From NCBI RefSeq assembly GCF_009295515.1, contig NZ_RQVV01000040.1:43867-107866 (forward strand): a DNA stretch of 64,000 bases, given 5' to 3'. Numbering within the stretch: the stretch's first letter is position 1; every line of letters starts with the position of its first letter. The DNA comes from Erwinia endophytica. GTDB taxonomy: Bacteria; Pseudomonadota; Gammaproteobacteria; Enterobacterales; Enterobacteriaceae. This document shows positions 48,635 through 61,347 of this stretch, piece by piece. A model generated the notes under the pieces. It saw only the letters and a list, made by a program, of their open reading frames with translations. It was not told the DNA's origin and ran no database searches. Position numbers and translations under genes: made by a program.

Positions 48635-49719
48635 GTATTGAAATCGCTAAAATTAACAAATCGTTTGGTCGCACGAAGGTACTGAACGATATTTCACTGG
48701 CAATCCCTTCTGGTCAGATGGTGGCGCTGCTGGGACCGTCCGGTTCCGGGAAAACCACCCTGTTGCGTATTATCGCTGGCCTGGAAAGCCAGAGTAGTGG
48801 ACGACTCAGTTTTCACGGTAATGACGTGACGCAACTGCATGCCCGTGATCGCCACGTTGGCTTTGTTTTTCAGCATTACGCGTTGTTTCGCCACATGACA
48901 GTGTTCGACAATATCGCGTTTGGTTTGACGGTGTTACCACGTCGTGAGCGTCCTTCCACTACGGTTATCAAAGAAAAAGTCACGCGCTTGCTGGAGATGG
49001 TGCAGCTCGGCCATTTAGCGGGGCGTTTCCCGGCACAACTGTCTGGCGGACAGAAGCAGCGTGTGGCGCTGGCTCGCGCCCTGGCGGTTGAACCACAAAT
49101 CTTATTACTTGATGAACCCTTCGGCGCGTTGGATGCTCAGGTGCGTAAAGAATTACGCCGCTGGCTGCGTCAGTTGCATGAAGAGTTGCAGTTTACCAGC
49201 GTATTTGTCACCCATGATCAGGAAGAGGCGATGGAAGTGGCTGATCGGGTCGTGGTGATGAGCCAGGGTCATATTGAACAGATCGGCACACCGGATGATG
49301 TGTGGCGTGAACCTGCGACCCGTTTTGTTCTGGAGTTTCTGGGGGAGGTCAACCGCTTCGATGGTGAAGTACATGGTTCGCAGTTCCACGTTGGCGCCCA
49401 CCACTGGCCGCTGAACTATACGCCAGCGTATCAGGGGGCGGTTGAGTTGTTTCTGCGTCCCTGGGAAATCGATATCAGTCGCCAGAGTAGCCTGGAAACG
49501 CCATTACCGGTGCAGGTACTTGAAGTCAGTCCGCGTGGACACTATTGGCAGATGGTGGTGCAACCTGTTGGCTGGGGCCATGAACCGGTCACGTTGGTGA
49601 TGGACAGTGGCCAGACGGCACCGATACGCGGTGAGCGTCTGTTTGTCGGATTACAGCAGGCACGGTTGTACAAAGGTGAAACCTCGCTGCGACAGGTTGC
49701 CTTTGCCCAAAGTGCCTGA
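48631..49719 (+). CDS. cysA: Sulfate/thiosulfate importer ATPase CysA
   Basis: ATPase of the importer, 362 residues (365 in E. coli) from the ATG at 48631, which overlaps the cysW stop by 4 bp. Walker A is [18 protein letters not shown], the signature [15 protein letters not shown], Walker [12 protein letters not shown] and the switch region [18 protein letters not shown]-terminal regulatory/TOBE domain occupies about 240-362. The frame is open to 48583, but that part lies inside cysW. Confidence 0.97.
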   Translation: MSIEIAKINKSFGRTKVLNDISLAIPSGQMVALLGPSGSGKTTLLRIIAGLESQSSGRLSFHGNDVTQLHARDRHVGFVFQHYALFRHMTVFDNIAFGLTVLPRRERPSTTVIKEKVTRLLEMVQLGHLAGRFPAQLSGGQKQRVALARALAVEPQILLLDEPFGALDAQVRKELRRWLRQLHEELQFTSVFVTHDQEEAMEVADRVVVMSQGHIEQIGTPDDVWREPATRFVLEFLGEVNRFDGEVHGSQFHVGAHHWPLNYTPAYQGAVELFLRPWEIDISRQSSLETPLPVQVLEVSPRGHYWQMVVQPVGWGHEPVTLVMDSGQTAPIRGERLFVGLQQARLYKGETSLRQVAFAQSA

Positions 49720-49737
49720 TATTTTCTAGCGGGACAG

Positions 49738-49763
49738 GGTCAGGCTTGCCTGACCTTTTTTTT
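49738..49763 (+). terminator. Rho-independent terminator between cysA and cysM
   Basis: Stem GGTCAGGC/GCCTGACC with eight T residues, 18 bp after the cysA stop and just ahead of cysM. It should reduce read-through from cysPTWA into cysM. Confidence 0.9.
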
Positions 49764-49797
49764 GCCAGGGCTTGGCGCTTTCCAGGGACATTGCACC

Positions 49798-50679
49798 GTG
49801 ACAACGCTTGAAAACACTATCGGTAACACGCCGCTGATCAAATTGCAGCGCCTCACTCCCCGTGGCAGTGAGATCTGGTTGAAGCTGGAAGGCAATAATC
49901 CCGCGGGATCGGTGAAGGATCGCGCGGCATTCTCGATGATACAGATGGCCGAACAGCGCGGAGATATCCAGCCCGGTGATGTGTTGATCGAGGCTACCAG
50001 CGGTAACACCGGTATTGCGTTAGCCATGATCGCAGCAATGAAAGGTTACACGCTGAAGTTGTTGATGCCGGAGAATATGAGCAGCGAGCGCCAGGCGGCA
50101 ATGCGCGCTTATGGGGCTGAACTTATCCTGGTCAGCTGTGAATTGGGTATGGAAGGCGCCCGGGATATGGCGAAAGAAATGCAGGCTTGTGGCGAAGGTA
50201 AGGTATTGGATCAGTTTAATAATCCTGATAATCCGCTGGGTCATTACACCACTACCGGGCCGGAAATCTGGCAGCAAACCGCCGGGCGATTGACCCACTT
50301 TGTCTCCAGCATGGGGACGACCGGAACGATTTCCGGCGTGGGACGTTTCCTGAAAGAGCAGAGTGACAGCGTACAGATTGTCGGTTTGCAACCCGCTGAA
50401 GGCAGCAATATTCCGGGGATTCGCCGCTGGTCCGCAGCCTACCAGCCGGGTATTTACCGCCCGGATTTGGTGGACAGGATAATCGATATGGCCCAGGGCA
50501 CCGCTGAGAAAACAATGCGACAACTGGCTCAGCGTGAAGGGATCTTCTGTGGCGTCAGCTCCGGTGGCGCAGTCGCGGGGGCATTACAACTCGCGGAAGA
50601 ACAACCCGGTAGTATTATTGTGGCGATCATTTGCGATCGCGGAGATCGTTATTTATCCACTGGCATCTACCAGGCTTAA
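49798..50679 (+). CDS. cysM: Cysteine synthase B (CysM)
   Basis: PLP enzyme that makes cysteine from O-acetylserine and sulfide, and S-sulfocysteine from thiosulfate. It has 293 residues from a GTG at 49798 with AGGGA 9 nt upstream; this gives the N-terminus MTTLENTIGNTPLIKLQRL, aligned with E. coli CysM. PLP binds Lys40 in NPAGSVKDRAA, and [11 protein letters not shown] is the phosphate/substrate loop. The C-terminus stops at LSTGIYQA, about 10 residues shorter than in E. coli. CysM rather than CysK is shown by the position after cysA and by LLMPENMSSERQAAMRAYGAEL. Confidence 0.95.
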   Translation: MTTLENTIGNTPLIKLQRLTPRGSEIWLKLEGNNPAGSVKDRAAFSMIQMAEQRGDIQPGDVLIEATSGNTGIALAMIAAMKGYTLKLLMPENMSSERQAAMRAYGAELILVSCELGMEGARDMAKEMQACGEGKVLDQFNNPDNPLGHYTTTGPEIWQQTAGRLTHFVSSMGTTGTISGVGRFLKEQSDSVQIVGLQPAEGSNIPGIRRWSAAYQPGIYRPDLVDRIIDMAQGTAEKTMRQLAQREGIFCGVSSGGAVAGALQLAEEQPGSIIVAIICDRGDRYLSTGIYQA

Positions 50680-50885
50680 GCATATTTATCCCCTGATACT
50701 TTTTGCTGCCAATGAGTCTCTTTGTCCCTGCTGTTCTTCACATTATCCGCCATTTCAATGTGTTATTTTCTCTGAGTATGTTGGCATTATAGTTCAATTG
50801 ATACACTGTAAGAATTAGGTAAAACAGGCTGCGAATCTTTGCCTGACAGGTGAAAATAGCGGCTATTTCATTTGAGAGGCTGCAC

Positions 50886-51566
50886 ATGAAAATTTTACTG
50901 GTCGATGATGATCTGGAACTGGGCACGATGCTCAGTCAGTATCTGATAGCCGAAGGGTTTGATGCCTCGCTGGTACTGAGTGGTCAGGCAGGGATTGAAG
51001 GCGCGATGTCCGGTGAATACAGCGCGATGATTCTGGACATTATGTTGCCAGATATGAGCGGTATTGATGTATTGCGACAGGTACGCCAAAACTGCCGGTT
51101 GCCGGTTATCATGCTCACGGCCAAAGGCGATAATATCGATCGAGTGATTGGACTGGAAATGGGGGCCGATGATTATGTGCCAAAACCATGCTATCCACGT
51201 GAACTGGTTGCACGACTGCGTGCTGTCCTGCGTCGTGTCGAAGAACAACCCGCGGTGGCGGAGAACAAAGAGCCGATCAGGTGGGGTGAACTGACGCTTA
51301 ATCCAGCGACTCGCATCAGTGAATGGAAAAAACAGCCTTTTGATTTAACCGCTTCTGAGTTTAACCTGTTGGGTCTGCTGATCCGCTCGCCTGATCGTGT
51401 TGTTTCAAAAGATGAACTGTCGGAGAAAGGTCTGGGGCGTCCTCGTGAAGCCTATGACCGCAGTGTCGACGTGCACATCAGTAATATCCGCCAGAAGCTG
51501 TCCGCCTTAACTAACGACACCATCATTATTGAGACTGTACGCAGCATAGGTTATCGCATCCGATGA
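50886..51566 (+). CDS. OmpR-family response regulator (CpxR/RssB-like)
   Basis: Two-component response regulator of 226 residues. The receiver domain (1-120) has the acidic pocket VDDD (6-9), the phosphoacceptor Asp51 in ILDIMLPDMSG and the conserved lysine in YVPKPC. A winged-helix output domain (about 130-226) ends DVHISNIRQKLSAL...IETVRSIGYRIR. I take the ATG at 50886, behind GAGAGG; the longer frame adds 12 unrelated residues. The protein resembles CpxR but not closely enough to be CpxR. RssB of Serratia (swarming control) is a candidate relative. It is translationally coupled to the kinase gene. Confidence 0.88.
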   Translation: MKILLVDDDLELGTMLSQYLIAEGFDASLVLSGQAGIEGAMSGEYSAMILDIMLPDMSGIDVLRQVRQNCRLPVIMLTAKGDNIDRVIGLEMGADDYVPKPCYPRELVARLRAVLRRVEEQPAVAENKEPIRWGELTLNPATRISEWKKQPFDLTASEFNLLGLLIRSPDRVVSKDELSEKGLGRPREAYDRSVDVHISNIRQKLSALTNDTIIIETVRSIGYRIR

Positions 51567-52912
51567 AAGCTGGCTTTCGTGGATTTTTGTTCTGGAAAAT
51601 CCTGCTGGGTTTTTGGTTGACCTTTCTGATCATGAGTCAGTTGTTATGGCTGGGTTTCCAGTTGTATGGCAGACATCATGAGCCGCCAGAAAATCTGGCG
51701 GCGCGTCGCATTGTGAATTTGCAGATGACGTCAGCGGTTTCTGTGTTGCAGCGAGGCGGAATGGACGCGCTGAACGACATGATGGCCGACTGGTCTGACA
51801 GCGATCGGCGTTTCTTCTCGGTACAACAGATACAGGGGCCGTCACAGGCGCATCCTCATGGCGATTTGCTGCGGGATTTAAAGCCGGGTGTTTTCCCTAA
51901 TGAAGTGGTTGAATGGGTGACGGGCGCAGATGGTCAACAGTATCGGGTACGGTATGACGTTCAGGGACTACGTGAAGACAGCAATATGGGGGGGCCACGG
52001 CGTAGTTTCCTCAACGTTCCAGACCCCTTTCTGTTTATTGGTGGTGGAGGAGGGTTGTTGTTCAGTCTGCTCCTCGCCTGGAATCTGACCAGACCGATGC
52101 ACCAGTTACGGGCTGCTTTCGATCGTGTCGCCAAAGGTGATCTGTCTGTCCGTCTGTTTCCGAAGATGCGCCACCGTCACGATGAGATGTCGGTTGTGGC
52201 ACAGGACTTTGATGCCATGGTGGAGCGCCTCTCCGTGCTGGTGCAGGCGCGTGAAGAGTTACTGCATGATGTATCCCATGAACTCCGTTCACCCCTGGCG
52301 CGTTTGCAGCTGGCGACCGGTCTGGCAAGACAAACCCCGGCGTCAGTGGAGCAGTCGCTTGACCGTATTGATGAAGAGGCGCGTCGGTTAGATAAGATGA
52401 TCGGTGAACTGCTTACTTTGTCGCGTGTTGAGCACAAAAATCTGCCGGATGAACAGTATTTCGATCTGCTGGGATTGTTGGAAGTGGTGGCGAACGATGT
52501 TCGCTATGAGGCACAGATTCCAGGGGTGGAGATTCTGCTTTTTGCCGATGAGAATAGTGACTACACGGTGAAAGGGGATGCGATGTTAATCCGTTCTGCA
52601 GTGGAAAACGTGGTTCGCAATGCGCTGCGTTACTCCCAGCATGGGCAGCAAGTGAAAATTGTCCTGCGCCAGGAAAATGGCTGGCTGAATATCATCGTGA
52701 GTGATCAGGGACCCGGGGTGGATGCTGATAAAATTTCCAGTATTTTTGACCCGTTTGTACGGGTAAATTCACCACTCTCGGATAAAGGATATGGGCTGGG
52801 ATTGTCTATCGTACGTAAGGTTCTGCAAGCTCATCAGGGAGAAGTCAGCGCGGTAAACGGTCAGAATGGTGGACTGGAACTCACGCTGAGTCTGCCGCAT
52901 TGGATGGTTTAA
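51563..52912 (+). CDS. Sensor histidine kinase (CpxA/RssA-like)
   Basis: Inner-membrane sensor kinase of 449 residues, starting 4 bp inside the end of the regulator gene. Span 1 is at about 9-31, a periplasmic sensor of about 120 residues follows, span 2 is at about 155-173 and a HAMP domain at 173-226. The HisKA box has His239 in LLHDVSHELRSPLARLQ. The ATPase domain has an N-box VENVVRNALRYS, a G1 box SDQGPGV and a G2 box GYGLGLSIVRKV. The input signal is unknown; the glycine run at 160-164 next to span 2 is unusual. It occupies the pdxK-side position between cysM and crr in E. coli. Confidence 0.9.
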   Translation: MKAGFRGFLFWKILLGFWLTFLIMSQLLWLGFQLYGRHHEPPENLAARRIVNLQMTSAVSVLQRGGMDALNDMMADWSDSDRRFFSVQQIQGPSQAHPHGDLLRDLKPGVFPNEVVEWVTGADGQQYRVRYDVQGLREDSNMGGPRRSFLNVPDPFLFIGGGGGLLFSLLLAWNLTRPMHQLRAAFDRVAKGDLSVRLFPKMRHRHDEMSVVAQDFDAMVERLSVLVQAREELLHDVSHELRSPLARLQLATGLARQTPASVEQSLDRIDEEARRLDKMIGELLTLSRVEHKNLPDEQYFDLLGLLEVVANDVRYEAQIPGVEILLFADENSDYTVKGDAMLIRSAVENVVRNALRYSQHGQQVKIVLRQENGWLNIIVSDQGPGVDADKISSIFDPFVRVNSPLSDKGYGLGLSIVRKVLQAHQGEVSAVNGQNGGLELTLSLPHWMV

Positions 52913-52956
52913 TTGTGAGGTCGCTGGATTTTAGGCGCCCGTGAGAGAGATAGAAT

Positions 52957-52987
52957 AAAAAAACCTCCTGATAGTTCAGGAGGTTTT
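52957..52987. terminator. Bidirectional terminator between sensor kinase and crr
   Basis: Stem AAAACCTCCTGA/TCAGGAGGTTTT with loop TAGT, flanked by A and T runs on either side. It serves both the kinase gene (+) and the convergent crr (-). Confidence 0.92.
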
Positions 52988-53015
52988 CAGCTCTTTCTTC
53001 GCGGTTGCGTGGTGA

Positions 53016-53519
53016 TTATTTTTTGATGCGGATAACCGGCGTTTCACCCACGATTACGCTACCGGTTAGTTTCACCAGTTCTTTGATCTCATCCATATTT
53101 GAGATAACAACCGGCGTTAGTGTGGATTTCGCTTTTTCTTCCAACAGGGGCAGATCGAATTCGATGACGACGTCGCCTTTCTTCACTTTTTGCCCTTCTT
53201 CAGCGATACGCTTGAAACCTTCGCCTTTCAGCTCAACTGTATCAATGCCGAAATGGACAAACAGTTCAATACCGCTATCGGATTCGATAGAAAAGGCATG
53301 ATTGGTTTCGAAGATTTTACCGATGGTGCCATCGACCGGCGCGACCATTTTATTGCCTGTGGGTTTGATAGCGATACCGTCGCCAACAATTTTCTCCGCA
53401 AACACCACATCCGGTACATCTTCGATATTAACTATTTCTCCGGATAGCGGTGCTACGATCTCAATGGCACCAGATGTGGCATCTGATTTGTCACCAAAAA
53501 GTTTTGAAAACAACCCCAT
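53016..53519 (-). CDS. crr: Glucose-specific PTS enzyme IIA (IIA-Glc)
   Basis: Soluble phosphocarrier that receives phosphate from HPr and passes it to IICB-Glc; it also regulates adenylate cyclase and inducer exclusion. It has 167 residues, two fewer than E. coli in the N-terminal tail. The phosphorylated histidine is His89 in [11 protein letters not shown] and the partner is His74 in ETNHAFS. Last gene of ptsH-ptsI-crr, 43 bp after ptsI. Confidence 0.97.
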   Translation of the reverse strand: MGLFSKLFGDKSDATSGAIEIVAPLSGEIVNIEDVPDVVFAEKIVGDGIAIKPTGNKMVAPVDGTIGKIFETNHAFSIESDSGIELFVHFGIDTVELKGEGFKRIAEEGQKVKKGDVVIEFDLPLLEEKAKSTLTPVVISNMDEIKELVKLTGSVIVGETPVIRIKK

Positions 53520-53562
53520 GATCTTCTCCTAAGCAGTAATATTGGGCCAGCGTTACCAGCTA

Positions 53563-55290
53563 TCAGCAGAGTGTTTTTTCTTCAATGAACTTATTGACCA
53601 GATTCATTAACTCTTCCGCTGTTGGTTGAGCCAGAGCCTGCTCCGCTAAAGTTTTCGCATCTTCAAAATTCGTATTACGAATAATTTTCTTGATACGTGG
53701 GATAGAAATGGCACTCATGCTGAATTCATCCAGCCCCATTCCCAGTAACAGTAGTGTAGCACGTTCATCGCCCGCCAGCTCACCACACATCCCTGTCCAT
53801 TTTCCTTCAGCATGAGATGCATCAATAACTTGCTTGATAAGCTTCAGCACGGATGGCGTCATCGGATTATACAAATGGGAGATCAGATCGTTACCCCGGT
53901 CGACCGCCAGGGTATATTGCGTGAGGTCGTTGGTACCGATACTGAAGAAATCGACTTCTTTCGCCAGATGATGAGCGATGACGGCTGAAGCCGGTGTTTC
54001 CACCATAATGCCCGTCTCAATCGTTTCATCAAACGCTTTACCTTCGTTACGCAGCTGCGCTTTCAACTCTTCCAACACGCCTTTCAGGGTGCGAACTTCT
54101 TCCACTGAGATAATCATCGGGAACATAATGCGCAACTTACCGAAGGCGGAAGCACGCAGAATAGCGCGCAACTGAGCGTGCAGAATTTCCGGACGATCCA
54201 TGGCGATACGGATAGCACGCCAGCCGAGGAACGGGTTATCTTCTTTTGGCAGGTTCATGTAGGGCAAGTCTTTGTCGCCACCAATATCCATGGTGCGGAC
54301 AATAACCGCCTGCTGCCCCATAGCTTCCGCCACGGCTTTATAGGCCTGGAACTGTTCTTCTTCGCTGGGTAAAGAATCACGGTCCATAAACAGGAATTCA
54401 GTACGGTACAGACCGACGCCTTCAGCGCCGTTACGCTCAGCCCCCGCCACATCGCGCACGGTACCGATATTAGCGCAGACTTCAACCTGATGACCGTCCA
54501 GCGTGATTGCGGGCAGGTCTTTCAGTTTGGCAAGCTCGTTTTTCTCCGTCACGTACTGATGCTGAATGGCTTTGAGTTCGTCGATTTTATCCTGTGACGG
54601 ATTAACGTAAATCTGATTGTTGACGCCGTCCAGAATCAGGTAATCACCGTTTTTGACCTGGCTGGTGACATCGCCAGTTCCGACGATAGCGGGCAGTTCC
54701 AGAGAACGCGCCATGATCGAGGTGTGTGAAGTACGGCCACCCAGATCGGTAATAAAGCCCAGCACTTTGTCCAGATTCAGCTGCGCGGTTTCTGAGGGCG
54801 TCAGATCCCTGGCGACCAGCAACACTTCCTCATTGATCGCGCTGAGATCGACAATATGCAGGCCCAGAATGTTTTGAAGCAGACGCTTACCAATATCACG
54901 CACATCAGCTGCACGTTCTTTCAGGTATTCATCATCCAGTTCTTCCAGCGCTTTCGCCTGGCCGTCAATGACCGAGAATGCCGCTGCGTCGGCAGACGAC
55001 AGATCATCTTTAATCAGGGCTATGATTTCCTGTTCCAGCTCTTCATCTTCCAGCAACATGATGTGGCCTTCGAAGATGGCTTCTTTCTCTTCGCCGAAGG
55101 TTTCTCCGGCTTTGATTTTGATCGCTTCTAACTGCGTGGCAGCTTTGCTACGACCATCAAGAAAACGCTGAATTTCCTGCTCAATCTGGTCGGCAGAAAT
55201 CTTTTTCCGGTTGATAACTATCTCATCTTCTTTTAGCAGAAGCGCTTTACCAAAAGCGATACCCGGTGATGCTAAAATGCCTGAAATCAT
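53563..55290 (-). CDS. ptsI: PTS enzyme I
   Basis: Phosphoenolpyruvate-protein phosphotransferase, 575 residues as in E. coli, which starts the PTS cascade by autophosphorylation from PEP. The active histidine is His189 in [11 protein letters not shown]. The PEP-binding C-terminal domain is complete, with [11 protein letters not shown], the metal-site region [11 protein letters not shown] and the catalytic cysteine in GMCGELAGD. An AGGTAGGG site precedes the ATG. The gap to ptsH is 222 bp, clearly longer than in E. coli. Confidence 0.98.
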   Translation of the reverse strand: MISGILASPGIAFGKALLLKEDEIVINRKKISADQIEQEIQRFLDGRSKAATQLEAIKIKAGETFGEEKEAIFEGHIMLLEDEELEQEIIALIKDDLSSADAAAFSVIDGQAKALEELDDEYLKERAADVRDIGKRLLQNILGLHIVDLSAINEEVLLVARDLTPSETAQLNLDKVLGFITDLGGRTSHTSIMARSLELPAIVGTGDVTSQVKNGDYLILDGVNNQIYVNPSQDKIDELKAIQHQYVTEKNELAKLKDLPAITLDGHQVEVCANIGTVRDVAGAERNGAEGVGLYRTEFLFMDRDSLPSEEEQFQAYKAVAEAMGQQAVIVRTMDIGGDKDLPYMNLPKEDNPFLGWRAIRIAMDRPEILHAQLRAILRASAFGKLRIMFPMIISVEEVRTLKGVLEELKAQLRNEGKAFDETIETGIMVETPASAVIAHHLAKEVDFFSIGTNDLTQYTLAVDRGNDLISHLYNPMTPSVLKLIKQVIDASHAEGKWTGMCGELAGDERATLLLLGMGLDEFSMSAISIPRIKKIIRNTNFEDAKTLAEQALAQPTAEELMNLVNKFIEEKTLC

Positions 55291-55442
55291 AACCCTACCT
55301 TTTTAATAACGGATAATTGCCTGGGCAATCTTTCCGGAAACTGTCGGCCAAATCTACTCAACGGACCCGCCATAATCAGAACATATAAAACACACTGATT
55401 TACCGTCGTTTGACACCGTGAGGTATTCTACACAAGCGATAA

Positions 55443-55461
55443 CGCGGACATGCTGTCCGCG
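55443..55461. other. Hairpin in the ptsH-ptsI spacer
   Basis: CGCGGACA and TGTCCGCG form a perfect 8-bp stem with a 3-nt loop, 52 bp past the ptsH stop in the direction of transcription. No U run follows, so it may protect the upstream ptsH message or attenuate ptsI rather than terminate. Confidence 0.55.
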
Positions 55462-55512
55462 ATCAATATGTCGACAAAATATGCCTGAAAGGCCGCGCGT
55501 GAGAAATGGTGC

Positions 55513-55770
55513 TTATTCGAGCTCTGCCATCAGTTTGACCAGATGTTCAACAGCTTTTTGTTCATCTTCACCTTCAGCTGACAGAGTAACAACAGTTCCC
55601 TGCGTCAAACCCAGCGTCTGCAACTTGAACAGACTTTTCGCGCTGGCTGATTTGCCGTTAGAGGTTACGGTGATTTCAGAGACAAAGGCTTTGGCTTCTT
55701 TCACGAACTGAGCGGCAGGACGAGTGTGCAGACCGTTAGGTGCGGTAATAGTCACTTCTTGCTGGAACAT
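55513..55770 (-). CDS. ptsH: PTS phosphocarrier HPr
   Basis: Small 85-residue phosphocarrier between enzyme I and the sugar-specific IIA domains. The catalytic histidine is His15 in [11 protein letters not shown], and the conserved serine is Ser46 in [10 protein letters not shown]. First gene of the pts operon, with a GGGGAA site before the ATG and a conserved promoter about 170 bp upstream. Confidence 0.98.
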   Translation of the reverse strand: MFQQEVTITAPNGLHTRPAAQFVKEAKAFVSEITVTSNGKSASAKSLFKLQTLGLTQGTVVTLSAEGEDEQKAVEHLVKLMAELE

Positions 55771-55941
55771 TATATTTCCCCAACTTAATTTGGTTTGGTG
55801 TTGTCGTTCTAAAGTCTAGCCTGGCGGTCGGACTTTAGCCTGGATATGTCGCACTGGTTTGCGTACGATAACGCACCCCAAAAAAATGCTCTGATAAAGG
55901 CGAGTAGGCGACAGGGTTAAAACCAAGGGTTTACCCGCCCT

Positions 55942-55990
55942 ATTATGCCGTGATTTGCGTCGCTGCGCCAAATCAGTAAATCGATTCAGC
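55942..55990 (-). promoter_or_regulatory. ptsH promoter with Cra site
   Basis: On the minus strand the order is GCTGAATCGATTTAC (55976-55990), a Cra (FruR) site; then TTGGCG at 55966-55971 as -35; 18 bp; and CATAAT at 55942-55947 as -10. The E. coli ptsH P1 promoter, as I recall it, has the same Cra half-site, the same TTGG -35, the same 18-bp spacing and the same GGCATAAT. The order and spacing are preserved although the spacer sequence differs. Confidence 0.7.
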
Positions 55991-56105
55991 TTGATCTATC
56001 TCTCGTAGCGATTAATTTCGCAGATCGAAATAATTGGCTGCTTAGATACCAGACACCTGAGGGTAAAAGCAATTGTCTGGGTGACAAAACTTTGACGAAC
56101 TCCAC

Positions 56106-56133
56106 AAAAAAGCACCCAACAGGGTGCTTTTTT
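56106..56133. terminator. Bidirectional terminator after cysK
   Basis: Stem AAAAAAGCACCC/GGGTGCTTTTTT with loop AACA, 26 bp past the cysK stop, with U runs in both directions. Confidence 0.93.
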
Positions 56134-56158
56134 CGACAAATTCGCACGAATGGCATCA

Positions 56159-57130
56159 TTACTGCTGCAATTCTTTCTCGGTGAACAAATCAGCGAACAG
56201 CGCGGTACTCAGATAACGTTCACCAGAAGAGGGCAGGATCACCACAATATTCTTATTCGCGAAGGCTTCATCTTCCTGTAACTTCAGCGCGGCGGCAACG
56301 GCGGCACCGGAAGAGATACCGGCGAGGATACCTTCCTCTTCCATCAGGCGACGTGCGGTGGAAATCGACTCTTCGTTAGTGATGGTCACCACGCGATCAA
56401 CCAGATTCAAATCAAGGTTGCCAGGGATAAACCCAGCGCCGATGCCTTGGATCTTGTGCGGACCTGGTTTGACTTCTTCACCCGCCAGTGTTTGGGTGAT
56501 CACCGGAGAGTCGGTTGGCTCCACGGCAACAGTGATTAACGCTTTTTTACCTTTGGTATTTTTGATGTAGCGGCTGACACCGGTCAACGTTCCGCCAGTG
56601 CCCACACCCGCAATAAATACATCCACTTCACCATCGGTATCTTCCCAGATTTCAGGACCGGTGGTTTTTTCATGGATTTCCGGATTTGCCGGGTTGCTGA
56701 ATTGCTGAAGCAACACGTACTTGTCCGGATCGCTGGCAACAATCTCTTCCGCTTTAGCAATCGCGCCTTTCATACCTTTGGCGCCTTCAGTCAGTATCAG
56801 GTTTGCCCCCAGCGCCTTCAGCAATTTACGGCGTTCCACGCTCATGGTTTCCGGCATGGTGAGGGTTAGCTTATAACCGCGAGCAGCGGCAACATAGGCC
56901 AGAGCGATGCCGGTATTACCGCTGGTAGGCTCAACCAGTTCCACGCCAGGTTTCAAAATACCGCGTTTTTCCGCGTCCCAAATCATATTGGCGCCGATAC
57001 GGCATTTTACGCTGAAGCTGGGGTTGCGGGATTCCACTTTTGCCAGAATGCGACCGTTACCGATGCGGTTCAGTCTAACCAGCGGCGTATGACCGATAGT
57101 TAATGAGTTATCTTCGTAGATCTTACTCAT
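56159..57130 (-). CDS. cysK: Cysteine synthase A (CysK)
   Basis: Main O-acetylserine sulfhydrylase, 323 residues as in E. coli, making cysteine from O-acetylserine and sulfide. PLP binds Lys42 in [11 protein letters not shown], and [17 protein letters not shown] is the substrate loop. In complex with serine acetyltransferase it forms cysteine synthase. It has its own promoter in the AT-rich 132 bp upstream, expected to be CysB-activated, and its own terminator before the pts operon. Confidence 0.98.
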   Translation of the reverse strand: MSKIYEDNSLTIGHTPLVRLNRIGNGRILAKVESRNPSFSVKCRIGANMIWDAEKRGILKPGVELVEPTSGNTGIALAYVAAARGYKLTLTMPETMSVERRKLLKALGANLILTEGAKGMKGAIAKAEEIVASDPDKYVLLQQFSNPANPEIHEKTTGPEIWEDTDGEVDVFIAGVGTGGTLTGVSRYIKNTKGKKALITVAVEPTDSPVITQTLAGEEVKPGPHKIQGIGAGFIPGNLDLNLVDRVVTITNEESISTARRLMEEEGILAGISSGAAVAAALKLQEDEAFANKNIVVILPSSGERYLSTALFADLFTEKELQQ

Positions 57131-57262
57131 GGCCCGTCCTTAACTAACTGTATGAAATATGGGAATGCTATGAGCATACCTCGTTCAGTTTTCCAGGGAA
57201 GTAAGGAAATCGTATATATATATGTTATGCAGCAATAAGGGAAAATGAAAAAGGCATAAGGC

Positions 57263-58024
57263 CTACTTCGCCCGTCCCAGCGAGCTGCGGTAGCGATCGA
57301 CCCACATCGCCGTCGCGCCGCAGACAGCCACTGGCATGATGACCAGGTTAAGAATCGGAATCATGGTAAACAGCCCGACCAGCGCACCAAACTGCATGTT
57401 ATCGGTTTTGTACTGTTTAAGCGCGCTGCGCATCTGACGGAAACTCACTTTATGGTTATCGAAAGGGTAGTCGCAATACTGAATAGAGAGCATCCAGGCG
57501 CTGAACAGGAACCATAATAACGGCGCTACTGTCTGACCAAAAAATGGAATGAAATGGAGCAGTAACAGGACGATGGCCCGCGGCAGATACCATGCCAGTT
57601 TCTGCCATTCACGCTTCATAATACGGGGGAGGTCTTTCACTATACCGGCCCAACCACTGTCCGGCAGTGGTTTGCCAGTCAGTCTGCCTTCAAGCTGCTC
57701 GGCCAGTAGCCCACAAAATGGGGCGGCTATCCAGTTGGCAATGGTAGAAAAGAAATAGCTGAACACCAGTAGAATCGAAACCACCGTCAGCGGCCAGAGC
57801 AGGTAATTGAGCCACTGCAACCAGTTCGGAACATAGGACATCAGCGCGGGAATCCAGTGGTTCAACTCCCTGAAGAGCCAGATAAAGGCACCGCCCATCA
57901 GCAGAATATTCACCAATAAAGGCACAATGACGAAACGCCGGATGCCTGGCAGACGGATCAACTGCCATCCCTGAGTGAAATAGTGGATACCGTTAGTGGT
58001 GGTATCTGTTGAGTGAGTGGTCAT
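57263..58024 (-). CDS. cysZ: Sulfate transporter CysZ
   Basis: Inner-membrane sulfate uptake protein, 253 residues as in E. coli, with about four to six hydrophobic segments. Family features are [21 protein letters not shown] near the N-terminus and [32 protein letters not shown] near 170-201. It lies upstream of cysK on the same strand with 132 bp between, and is divergent from zipA, as in E. coli. Confidence 0.95.
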   Translation of the reverse strand: MTTHSTDTTTNGIHYFTQGWQLIRLPGIRRFVIVPLLVNILLMGGAFIWLFRELNHWIPALMSYVPNWLQWLNYLLWPLTVVSILLVFSYFFSTIANWIAAPFCGLLAEQLEGRLTGKPLPDSGWAGIVKDLPRIMKREWQKLAWYLPRAIVLLLLHFIPFFGQTVAPLLWFLFSAWMLSIQYCDYPFDNHKVSFRQMRSALKQYKTDNMQFGALVGLFTMIPILNLVIMPVAVCGATAMWVDRYRSSLGRAK

Positions 58025-58242
58025 GTCCGATTTTCCTTATTTTGCGACCTTGCGGCGCTATCATAACTCAGCCTTTTGCGCTGAGTCGTGGTGGTTTGGA
58101 CGAAAAAACAGCAAAAAACCGTGTTGATCCCTGCTTATTTGTCAGAAAATACTGCACGGACTTGCACTTGTGAACCGGGGCAAATACAGTTAGAGGATAA
58201 AGTTTGCCGCGGTGGCAAGGTATTGGAACAACAGAGAATACA

Positions 58243-59214
58243 ATGATGCAGGATTTGCGTCTTATATTAATCGTTGTTGGCGCGATCGCTATAATAGCGC
58301 TTCTTCTTCACGGCTTGTGGACCAGCCGTAAAGAGCGCTCGTCTGTTTTTCGCGATCGTCCCCACAAGCGTTTAAAGCAGGACAGAGAAGAGCCATTCGA
58401 CGATGTCGATGATGGGGTGGGGGAAGTGCGCGTCCAGCGTAGTCGTGCGCGTGGGGAAGAAGATAATGAGCCTGCTATTGGTGCCTTAGACCATGACGAC
58501 GCTCTTGCAGGTCAATCGAAACCGCGTGTACATGTACCGCCGGAACCTGCTCGCCATCAGCCGCAAATTGATCAACAGCCGGAGCTTGATCCTCTGTTCG
58601 GCGGTGAGTTGCCACACGCGCCAGAGCCAGAGTTTGATGATGAAGACCCCGTAAACGAACCGGTTCGTCAACAGCAGCCTACCGTGTCTCGTTCGCCATC
58701 TGAACCGGTCGGGCAGCCGCGCTCGCCGGTGCCAGAGGGTGAAGAACAGCCGAAAACCGTGGAACAGCCGGTTGAGCCGAAGCAGGAACCGCGTAAAGAA
58801 ACCGTGTTGGTTCTCCATGTGGGGGCTCATGCAGGAGGGGTGCTGAATGGCGAGACGTTGTTACAGAGCGTGTTACAGGCAGGATTCCAGTTTGGTGAAA
58901 TGAACATTTTCCATCGACATCTGAACCCGACGGGCAGTGGCCCGGTGTTGTTCAGCCTGGCAAACATGGTTAAACCCGGGTCATTTAATCCGGATGAAAT
59001 GGCTGATTTCTCCACGCCTGGTGTTTCGATCTTTATGATGGTGCCGTCTTATGGCGATGCAAATCAGAACTTCAAGTTAATGCTGCAATCAGCCCAGCGT
59101 ATCGCCGACGATGTGGGTGGCGTGGTGCTGGATGATCAGCGTCGAATGATGACGCCTCAAAAGCTGGAAACCTATAAGAGCCGTATTCGTGAGGTGATTG
59201 AGGCTAATGCCTGA
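58243..59214 (+). CDS. zipA: Cell division protein ZipA
   Basis: Essential inner-membrane protein that tethers FtsZ at the septum. It has 323 residues from the first of two adjacent ATGs at 58243 ([10 protein letters not shown]); the frame is open to 58204 but the extra 13 residues are not conserved. A single N-terminal span (about 5-25) is followed by a charged region, a Pro/Gln/Glu-rich linker at about 95-185 and the FtsZ-binding domain at about 188-323, with [22 protein letters not shown] and [13 protein letters not shown]. Confidence 0.95.
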   Translation: MMQDLRLILIVVGAIAIIALLLHGLWTSRKERSSVFRDRPHKRLKQDREEPFDDVDDGVGEVRVQRSRARGEEDNEPAIGALDHDDALAGQSKPRVHVPPEPARHQPQIDQQPELDPLFGGELPHAPEPEFDDEDPVNEPVRQQQPTVSRSPSEPVGQPRSPVPEGEEQPKTVEQPVEPKQEPRKETVLVLHVGAHAGGVLNGETLLQSVLQAGFQFGEMNIFHRHLNPTGSGPVLFSLANMVKPGSFNPDEMADFSTPGVSIFMMVPSYGDANQNFKLMLQSAQRIADDVGGVVLDDQRRMMTPQKLETYKSRIREVIEANA

Positions 59215-59282
59215 ATGCCGGAGATACCCTAAGCCTTTTGCGGAACAAAAACGCTAAAAGAGGCAGTATTTTCCCTGTATAA

Positions 59283-61346
<2,064 letters not shown>

Positions 61347-61347
61347 T

